Assembly (NCBI RefSeq): GCF_036013525.1
Contig: NZ_CP107854.1
Coordinates: 1-64,000, forward strand
Origin: Nonomuraea sp. NBC_00507
GTDB lineage: Bacteria; Actinomycetota; Actinomycetes; Streptosporangiales; Streptosporangiaceae
DNA length: 64,000 bases
Reading direction: 5' to 3'
In this document: positions 25,752-32,900 of the stretch, one piece after another
How positions within the stretch are numbered: the first letter of the stretch is position 1
Layout: each line of letters starts with the position of its first letter
Translations under genes and position numbers: made by a program
Notes under the pieces: generated by a model
What the model saw: only the letters and a program-made list of their open reading frames with translations
What the model was told of the DNA's origin: nothing
The model's database searches: none

Positions 25752-25946
25752 TCAGGCGGCGTGGGAGCGGCGGGCGGCGAACTCCGCTTCGCGCTGGACA
25801 GCGAGTTCGATCGCTTCGGCCGGCGGCGGTCCGCCCAGGACCTCGAGCAGCTTGGCGAGGTTGGCCTGGCGCTGGTCCTCCGGGTAAGGGACGCGCTCCT
25901 GCTCGGCGTGGCCCATGTCCTCGGGCGTGGTGTGTTCGGCGTCCAT
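25752..25946 (-). CDS. probable antitoxin partner of the PIN protein
   Basis: A 64-residue acidic helical protein (MDAEHTTPEDMGHAEQERVP, QANLAKLLEVLGGPPPAEAI), translated just before the PIN gene with a short gap. Size and position fit an antitoxin, but no DNA-binding motif is clear. Confidence 0.5.
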   Translation of the reverse strand: MDAEHTTPEDMGHAEQERVPYPEDQRQANLAKLLEVLGGPPPAEAIELAVQREAEFAARRSHAA

Positions 25947-26000
25947 GCCGTAAGGGTACCCATTTCGCCGGTGCGGTAGCCAGCGAACGCGGGGTCCGCG

Positions 26001-26129
26001 TCAGCGTAGCCGGAACCGGAGCTTGGTCTCGGTGTCGCCGCGCAGCAGTGTTTCACGGATCACCATCATGATGCGGGTGGCGTCAGCGAGGGCTGGTCTC
26101 GATCTCCGGGCCATGTTGAACCACAGCAC
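26001..26129 (-). CDS. 42-residue basic ORF
   Basis: GTG 26129 has GAGGG seven bases upstream and lies 11 bases after the previous stop. The product VLWFNMARRSRPALADATRI, then VIRETLLRGDTETKLRFRLR, is basic and helical. The DNA at its start shares 23 of 24 bases with part of the 26773 gene, read there in another frame. Confidence 0.4.
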   Translation of the reverse strand: MLWFNMARRSRPALADATRIMMVIRETLLRGDTETKLRFRLR

Positions 26130-26140
26130 GAGATCGCCCT

Positions 26141-26353
26141 CTACAACGGAACCTGTTGTCCGGCGACGATCTGGTACCCCTCGCCTGCCTCACGCAAGAC
26201 GCGCTGTCGCCACGTCTCGAAGCCAGGCATCCCAGAGAGGGGAATGCTCTCTCCGCGCTCCAGAGCCGCACGCGCAGCGTCATTGACGATGGTCTGCTCT
26301 CGTTGCAGTTCTGCCACCACATCCATGGAGAGCAAGACTAAGCCTTCCGCCAT
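26141..26353 (-). CDS. 70-residue hypothetical protein, possible antitoxin
   Basis: ATG 26353. The product (DVVAELQREQTIVNDAARAA, then GFETWRQRVLREAGEGYQIV) is a short charged helical protein of antitoxin size. No toxin is clearly adjacent. Its function is unknown. Confidence 0.45.
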   Translation of the reverse strand: MAEGLVLLSMDVVAELQREQTIVNDAARAALERGESIPLSGMPGFETWRQRVLREAGEGYQIVAGQQVPL

Positions 26354-26452
26354 CGCCGAGAACCCGAACACGCAAGACTCCAGGTCGGCCCTCCGCCCTG
26401 GTCCCCCTCGGCGCGGTCCCGGAAGCACAGATCCTGAGCAGTCGGTCAGCAT

Positions 26453-26772
26453 CCATCCGCGCCCTCGGCCGCGGCGGCGGGAATGTTCGCGGCCAAGGGG
26501 AGCGACCTACCGTCAGCCGCCGGTGAGCCTGACACCAACGACCGCCAGGGAAGCCACCACCCGGCCGACATCGCCCCCTCCCGCCTCGGGCCGCCTGCCG
26601 GACAACCGCCGCACCTCCTGCACGCCGAGCAGCTGCGCGCGTGGTCGAAGGCGATGCTCAACCGGTTCGTTTGATCACGGGTTCCTCTTATGGCGGGCTG
26701 TGTGCACTCGTGCCTGCCGGACGGCCAAGCACGAGTGGCATACACATAGGGCCGGGCCAAGTAGAAGAGCGC
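26453..26772. other. intergenic
   Basis: About 320 bp with a palindrome copy near 26515. No supported gene. Confidence 0.4.
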
Positions 26773-27102
26773 CTAACGGCCGCGAGGCGCCCCTTCTGAG
26801 GGGAGCGGGCCCGTGGACAACGTGCCGCTGCTGGTGTCATCCGGCAGGAACTCTTTGATGATGATCTCGATCTCCGGGCCGTGTTGAACACCCACCAGGA
26901 CACCGGCGATGAAGCATTGGCACGTGTCTGAAGCATGGTCGTGTTCACCAGCAGGCGGCTCGCAGGTTGGTTCTGCCTCCGTCGACGTACGGCCCGTTAC
27001 GAGGACTCTTCGGGCCAGCGGAGTCGAAAGGATCCGACGGCCCCATGCCCCGAGCCCGATACCCACACCAAGGGTAAGTAGGAATGTGATCAGGAGCAGC
27101 AT
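26773..27102 (-). CDS. single-pass membrane protein
   Basis: A 109-residue protein with an N-terminal helix (MLLLITFLLTLGVGIGLGAW) and a cytosolic or extracellular polar domain containing CEPPAGEHDHASDTCQC. Further on it reads GVQHGPEIEIIIKEF. The ATG overlaps the stop of the upstream gene (TGATG), so it is translationally coupled. Two Cys pairs could bind metal. Its function is unknown; it may work with the large membrane protein encoded upstream. Confidence 0.65.
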   Translation of the reverse strand: MLLLITFLLTLGVGIGLGAWGRRILSTPLARRVLVTGRTSTEAEPTCEPPAGEHDHASDTCQCFIAGVLVGVQHGPEIEIIIKEFLPDDTSSGTLSTGPLPSEGAPRGR

Positions 27103-28724
27103 CAGGCACTGGCCTCCTGATCTTTGACCCGAGTCTGGGTTGCGGCCATCAGTTCATCGAACGTTCTGCCGCTCCGCTGCTCGTACTCCTCGAGAACTCC
27201 TTGCCGGACTCGGTAGATGGTCCTATTTCGGTCGGTGAAGTCACGCGCTGCCAGCCACTCTTGGGCCCTGGCGATGTCGAGATCTGTAGCCAGGAGCGCC
27301 ACGCGCATCATCTGAACCCTCCGGTCCTTGGCCGTGCTCTCGGCCGCAAGTTCGAACTCGTGGTCGTAGTCGACCTGCTCGGCCTCAGCACCCAAGATTG
27401 CGCTGCGTACGGCGCTTGCGACCTCTGGAGGGATGGCCTTGAGGTATGGTCGCCTGCGCTGCCTTCGCGAGCGTCGTGCGCGAGACTCGCCCAGTCCCGT
27501 GCCATCGTCATGCTCGTCCGCTGTGGAGGGCGTCGGAGCGGGTGTCGCATCATTTCGAGCTAGTGACGTCGACGGGCCGCTGCTGGGGTGAGCCTTCGTT
27601 CCGTTGCTGGTGTGATGTCCGTTGACGGTACTGGGCAGTGCGGTCGTGGCTTCTCCGTTGACACGGAAGCCAGGCACGCCGGGCGCATCACTAGCTGTGT
27701 GGAAGGCACTCGAACGGCCGTTGTCTGCCGGCTCGGCAGCATGCCTGGGCTGTTCGGATGAGGAATCCAGACGGTTTTGCTCGGCGGACGGTCCGGGGAT
27801 GGCCTTGGGCGGCGACTCCGTCCTTTTCAACTCATTGCCGTACGACTCTTGCGTGAGCGCGGCCGAGTGGGCGAGTGCCAGTTGAAGCTGTGCGCGCTGC
27901 GCCTGGACGACCGCGGAATACGCCGTCGTGAGCGCGCGGTACGTGTTGGCCACCGACCGGCGGCTCCGCACGATTTCGATACACAGGGTCGGGTCGGAGA
28001 TGTCCTCAGCGACGCCCACGATGTAGGCGGCTTTGGTTTCCGGCCGCAGTGATGGGATGATCCACCGCTGCCAGCTGAAGGATGGAGCCGGCTGCTTGTG
28101 GGTTCCCTTGACGTACTGATTGTCGGAGTGCTTCCACACCCCGTACAGATGCCACAAGATCGGCGACAGGAGCGACATGCCGGCAAACATCGCCGCCGCG
28201 TCCTTCATGACATCGTCGGTGTGGTTATGCGAGTAGCTGTTGATCGCTACGCCCAGTCCAATGAGGTAGGAGCAGGACCGGGTGACGATGGCGTTGTAGC
28301 CCTTGATCAGCCGGTCGTGGGCGTAGAACCCGACGTTGACCGCGACCGACTCGGTGATGGCGGCCGCCACGAGCGCCCACCACCAGTCCCATTCCGCGCC
28401 GAGGAGCAACCCGAGGAATTGGCCGGTAATCGCGCCGACGTTCACGGCCACGTTTGCGCCCGCCAGGACCACGCCGCGGTTGACCGTCCGCCACGTCTTC
28501 AGGCGTTTCTTCCATTTCTCGGCGGAGAATGTCCAGGTGCGGCGCTGTTTCTGAGCCTTACGGACGTCGGTGAGGTTCTCCACCTCAGCCCGGTGTTGGA
28601 GGTTGGCCAGTTCATGCGCGCGACGGGCTTCCTCGCGCAGCTGTCGCTGGGCCAAGCGGAGCCGTTCGGCCTGGAGCTTGCCCTGCTCCCGCTGAACCTG
28701 TGAAGTGGTGCGGAAGGGCCACAT
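27102..28724 (-). CDS. four-helix membrane protein with coiled-coil N terminus (plasmid-spread-like)
   Basis: A 540-residue protein from ATG 28724, overlapping the stop of a 26-residue peptide gene. Residues ~8-55 form a coiled coil (QVQREQGKLQAERLRLAQRQ). Residues ~75-200 hold about four membrane helices (GVVLAGANVAVNVGAITGQF, WWWALVAAAITESVAVNVGF, then SYLIGLGVAI and AAMFAGMSLLSPILWHL). A soluble domain, a Ser/Pro-rich linker and a C-terminal basic region (TDRNRTIYRVRQGVLEEYEQ) follow. The layout resembles DUF2637/Spd-type plasmid membrane proteins used in intramycelial spread of actinomycete plasmids. That assignment is by analogy. Confidence 0.6.
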   Translation of the reverse strand: MWPFRTTSQVQREQGKLQAERLRLAQRQLREEARRAHELANLQHRAEVENLTDVRKAQKQRRTWTFSAEKWKKRLKTWRTVNRGVVLAGANVAVNVGAITGQFLGLLLGAEWDWWWALVAAAITESVAVNVGFYAHDRLIKGYNAIVTRSCSYLIGLGVAINSYSHNHTDDVMKDAAAMFAGMSLLSPILWHLYGVWKHSDNQYVKGTHKQPAPSFSWQRWIIPSLRPETKAAYIVGVAEDISDPTLCIEIVRSRRSVANTYRALTTAYSAVVQAQRAQLQLALAHSAALTQESYGNELKRTESPPKAIPGPSAEQNRLDSSSEQPRHAAEPADNGRSSAFHTASDAPGVPGFRVNGEATTALPSTVNGHHTSNGTKAHPSSGPSTSLARNDATPAPTPSTADEHDDGTGLGESRARRSRRQRRRPYLKAIPPEVASAVRSAILGAEAEQVDYDHEFELAAESTAKDRRVQMMRVALLATDLDIARAQEWLAARDFTDRNRTIYRVRQGVLEEYEQRSGRTFDELMAATQTRVKDQEASA

Positions 28725-28804
28725 CAGCACGTCACCTCGCAGTGGGAGGTTTGCGAGCGAACTGCGAACAGCGTCTCGGTGATGAAGCCATCGTCGTTGG
28801 TCAT
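28724..28804 (-). CDS. 26-residue leader peptide gene
   Basis: ATG 28804 follows GGAG at 8 bases. The product MTNDDGFITETLFAVRSQTS ends HCEVTC. Its TGA overlaps the ATG of the large membrane protein (TGATG), so it could couple or regulate translation of that gene. It may be a true peptide product or a leader. Confidence 0.55.
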   Translation of the reverse strand: MTNDDGFITETLFAVRSQTSHCEVTC

Positions 28805-28826
28805 GTCGAGCGCTCCTGGAGTGGGG

Positions 28827-28868
28827 CGACTGTGATCGTGGTGGGCGAGTGTTGCGTCGGCCGTGACC
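28827..28868 (-). promoter_or_regulatory. conserved leader element, copy 2
   Basis: Matches 7161-7203 with six differences in 42 bases. It lies in the leader of the peptide/membrane-protein operon, next to a perfect hairpin (28888-28912). Confidence 0.5.
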
Positions 28869-28887
28869 ATGGATGACGCGGGTCGAT

Positions 28888-28912
28888 GGCGGAGGCGGCA
28901 ACCGCCTCCGCC
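28888..28912 (-). promoter_or_regulatory. perfect leader hairpin
   Basis: GGCGGAGGCGG pairs with CCGCCTCCGCC around three bases in the leader of the leftward operon. There is no T run after it; it may be an attenuator or stability element. Confidence 0.6.
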
Positions 28913-28969
28913 ATTCGGGGTTTCCTCTGTCCCGGGCACAGCAGTCAGCGAACCAACAAGCGCATCGTA

Positions 28970-28997
28970 CATATTAGATTAATTGCATGTAACTAGC
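28970..28997 (-). promoter_or_regulatory. operator/promoter motif TTGCATGTAACTAGC
   Basis: CATATTAGATTAA followed by TTGCATGTAACTAGC (28983-28997), the same 15-mer as at 7331. It is placed to serve the leftward gene at 28804. Confidence 0.65.
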
Positions 28998-29283
28998 TTA
29001 TCTGCTTGTGTGCCCTTACTGGAGATCGCCGAGTGCCTGTCCCCGTGGCGCTTGGGGCATGCTGCCCTCAGCGCCAGTTCGGTGTTCGCTGACAGTTCAA
29101 GAAGGTGTCGTCGCTCCAGGCAGTCCGTTCCGCCGCGGGCCAGATGGGAAGAGGGCTGGCAGTTCACGTGGCAGCTTGACGGACGCGGGTCCATCACGTC
29201 GCGAGGTAGGGGGACGAGCCGAGCAGGGTGAGGACCAGCCAGTGCCGCACGTCGGCTGTCTGCCTGAGGGTTAGGTCTGCTGT
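28998..29283. other. intergenic
   Basis: About 285 bp between the operator and the end of the Tpg-like gene. No gene supported. Confidence 0.4.
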
Positions 29284-29898
29284 TTAGTCAGTGAGGTCCG
29301 GGCCGAGGTCCAACCCAGATAGGTCGGTGAAGAGCCAGTCAACCTCTTCAGGGTCGTGGCCGGTGGGCTCGTAGGCGGTGCCAAACCCATTGCAGAAGGT
29401 CGCGTAGGCTTCGTCTTCGCCGTCCTGCAGGTAGGCGTCGAACGTGGAGTTCATGGTGTCGACGTCGACGTGCATGCCAGGCTCGGGGTAATGCCGTCGG
29501 CGAGTGTAGCTGCGGCCGCTAGCGATGGGGCCTGCGGTTGTCGTTCCGACGAGGCGTGCGCCGTGGTTACGAATCAGGGCAGATCGTCGGTTCTCGACGG
29601 CGCGCTGTCGGCCGACCCTGGTGGAGCGGGCGTGCTGAGCGGCCTGCTGAAGACGTTGCAGGGCGTCACCCCGAGGTTTGCTGATCTTTTGGCCGGCTTC
29701 CGTGACCCATCGCTCGACCGTGCGCCTGGTGCGGCCGACGATTCCCGCGACGTTCTTAGGCCCGCCGAGGAGGCGAACCATCTCCTTGATGGAGTTGGGG
29801 TCCTCGCCGGTCAGGAGACGATACATGTCGTCCCTGTTGGTTCGAGCGTACGCGCTCAGGTCAGGGTCGTCCTCGACGTGATCGCCGCGCGACATCAT
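29284..29898 (-). CDS. Tpg-like HTH protein (candidate telomere terminal protein)
   Basis: A 204-residue protein, ATG 29898 behind GAAAGGA, encoded 62 bases downstream of the primase-Tap gene in the same direction. Residues ~38-75 are an HTH (GPKNVAGIVGRTRRTVERWV) followed by KISKPRGDALQRL and a basic helical middle. The C terminus is acidic (VDWLFTDLSGLDLGPDL). Streptomyces Tpg proteins, covalently bound to linear-replicon 5' ends, have about this length (~185). They share an HTH with TVERY-like recognition helix, a basic middle and an acidic FTDxxxLxxDL-like end, and lie directly downstream of tap. The call rests on that layout and gene order, not an alignment. An ordinary HTH regulator is the alternative. 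Confidence 0.55.
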   Translation of the reverse strand: MMSRGDHVEDDPDLSAYARTNRDDMYRLLTGEDPNSIKEMVRLLGGPKNVAGIVGRTRRTVERWVTEAGQKISKPRGDALQRLQQAAQHARSTRVGRQRAVENRRSALIRNHGARLVGTTTAGPIASGRSYTRRRHYPEPGMHVDVDTMNSTFDAYLQDGEDEAYATFCNGFGTAYEPTGHDPEEVDWLFTDLSGLDLGPDLTD

Positions 29899-29960
29899 GG
29901 ATCCTTTCGAAAAGTTGGGGACACGAGGTCATCGGGAAACTGGCGACGCTGTTGGAGTGA

Positions 29961-32900
29961 TCAGGACGTCGTCGTTGTGTCGGTCTTACCTCGTGGAACG
30001 CCCGTGATCGGATCCCAGTCAGTCGTCAGCCTGCCGAAACCGAACGGAGTGCGTCGCTCGAGCAGCGGGCCGAGCTCGGCCATGTAACCGGAACCGCCGT
30101 GTTTGACTTTGCCGAGCTCGAATCCGTACTTCAGGGGGGCTGGCATTGCCGTGACAGGGTTTGGATCGTCGCTGGCATACAGCACGTTGTCCACGTCTAC
30201 GGCAAGGGGGTGACGTCCGCAGGTCGCGACGACCTTGACCATCTTGCGGATGAGGTTCGCCCGGGAGGCGGCAATGATGTGGTGCTGCCAGTCGGGTCGG
30301 TGGTAGATGTCGCCGACGATGTACTTGGACCTGAACAAGCCGACGCCAGCCTTGTAGAGCTCCTTCACGGCGTCCTCAAGCAGCTCGGCCTCAGAGTCTC
30401 CGTTCTGGGCTTGGCGCAGGAAAGTCAGCCGTGCGGTGTCGATCGTCTTCCCCCACTTCTCGAGGTAGGTCGTGGAAACGGGCCAGACATACGCCTCAAC
30501 GATCTCAATCTCGCTGGGTTGGAGATCAAACAGCTCTAGCCCGAGTTGCAGGGTCGGTGTGGTGAGCCAGCGCGCGCCATCGCCGCGGGGGGCGTCACGC
30601 GTGCGCCAGGGGTCGGGCAGCATGCGGTCATCCCAGGCGGGAACACGTGCCAGCCAGTAGCCCGGCATCTTGGGATCAAGCTGTGGAGTTTCGAGGTGCT
30701 CAGCGGTGCCCAGGCCCAGCTTCGCGTGCGAGGCGGCGGGAAGGTACATCGCTGGCGTGTCGTAGGCATGCACGTAACGACAGCGGGCCTCTTCCGTCGT
30801 GGGGGGACGATGCCAGCGCAAATCTCCTTCCAAGTGAAATTCAGCTGGTGGAGGTGGCTCGGCCGGCTCAGTGACCACGAGCTTGCGCGAAGCGTCCATG
30901 CGCTTGATCAAATCTTGGCTGGTTCGAGCGGCCGAGACCCGGAAGGGGATGGTGACCGTCTCCGCGTAGCGAAGTAGTCGCTGGGTCAGAGCAGCAGGAT
31001 GCGGATCGTCATCGAGCAACGTGTCCAGACTCGCCTGAACCACGGGGATGAAAACCAGGTGGGCGCTCTCCTTCTCCTTCCAGACACGCAACCACGGTCC
31101 AAGTTGGTCCCGGGCACCGGCGCCCAGCTGCCAGCCGTCGCTGGTTGCCTCGGTGAAGAAGGGGTGCGTGAGCGCCTCGACGAGAACCGCACGCGCCTCG
31201 GCGATACGTTGGGGAAGCTCCGTGGGGAGCCCAAGGCTCGCGAGGAAAGCCGGCGTCAACCACAGTTGTCCGGCATCAGGGTAGGTCCTCTTATCCCCGC
31301 CCCAGCCGAGGCGCAGTCGGCTTGTGAGGGCGGCAATGTGCCCGGCATGCGCGCATGGTTCCGGGAGGGGCAGCACTTCTCCGCCGGGCAGGTAGATGCC
31401 GCTGGCGTCGACCACCGCCGCGGGAGCTCGCCAGCGCGGGGTGGCCTCGGAGGAACTGGTGGGGTGGGCAGGCGCAGACGCCGGTGACTGTGCGCCCGTC
31501 TCAGGCTCGGTCTTCCCCAGATCGGCGGAAATGGCCGACCCTGTGGCCGCTTCAGGGGTGGGGCAGCCAGCGTGGAGGAAAACGCCATCAATGCGGAGGA
31601 CGCACCTGAGACCGCAGGTAACGCAGGGCTGCGGTGTCTCAACGACCTCCATGTGGCAGGTCGCGGCTCGTTCGGCGGCCAGCTGCAGATCAGGCTGTGG
31701 CATGACGTCATCCTCCTGAAGGGAAGCGACAGTTTCCGGAGGTGGTGGGGTGGCGCCGGTGCTGCACGGGTCTGGTGCTTCCTCGTCGTCACGCCCGGTT
31801 CCAGGATGCTCGTCGTTCTTCGAAAGGTGCGGTTCGGCGGGGTGGTCGGTGCAGGGGGTGTCGGGGCCCGGCGCGGTCGGTGAAGGGGCGACATTTCCTG
31901 GGTCGTCGTCGCCAGGGTCGGGGAAGACTGCCGTCTCGGCGATGTCCCACACCCGGGCCCTATTGCCGCCGGGCATAGTGCGAGGCAGTGTCCGGCGCAT
32001 CTTGCCTTGGTGGGTGCGGGTGGCCAGCACACCGTCCTTTTGGCTGAGAGCGGCGGCCAAGGAGTTCGTGGTTTCTTCGAAAGGCTCGCCGAGTTGGGAG
32101 GTCAACAGCCGGATCGCGGCCAGGGTGAGGTCGGGATCCAGGTACAACCGCCGGCCCTGCTCCGTGTCGACATAGCAGCCGATCAGCTTCCCCGGTCGCT
32201 GGAAGGTGGCAACTCGGTCGGGGCGCGGGGCGGGGTCAGGCGACCACCCGTAGCGGACGGCGAGTTCTGCGGTGGGTGGGTTGCCGTGGCGGTCCGTTAC
32301 TCCAGCGATGCGGGCGCGCATCAGGGCGCCGATCAGCTGCAGAGCCCGCGAGCCCGGGTCGGTCGGCGCGTCTGGGTCGGCTTGTGCCTCGCCCGCGGCG
32401 GCCAAGCCGTCCCAGGCTCGACGCCAGATGTCGTCGGCCTCGTCAACTGAGTAGGCACCCTGATCAACCAGGTGATCCAGTTGCAGACGCCATCCGGCAG
32501 CGAGGTTAGCCAGCGTTTCGGCGACACGGTCGGGGCATCCGTGATCGCGCCACTGGCGGGCATAGTCCACCAGCAGAGTATCGAGACGCGACAGGACCTC
32601 TTCCCGGCGCCCGGCGATCCAGCGGACAAAGGAGGCGGTCAAGTGACCGCGGCCGTGCCTGGACTGGGTCCCCCAGAGGATCTCCCGCGTGGCCTGGTCG
32701 ATCTCGCCTTTGTGGAAAGGGATGGTGAGAGCACGTTCGTTGGCGCTGGCGGATGAAGGACCCACCTCGCTGGTGGCGATCAGGCTGCCCTGGGGAGGCG
32801 TGGGTTCGCGGAGCTCCGCTTCGCGGTCCAGCCGATCCCTTGATTCGCCGTTGTACTGAAGGCGGAGGTAGCCCGCTACTCGCTCTGCGGCGGCGCGCAT

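Noticed and set aside
29340..30090. Rightward open frame antisense to the Tpg-like gene
   Set aside because: It overlaps the Tpg-like and primase-Tap genes on the other strand and lacks a ribosome site.
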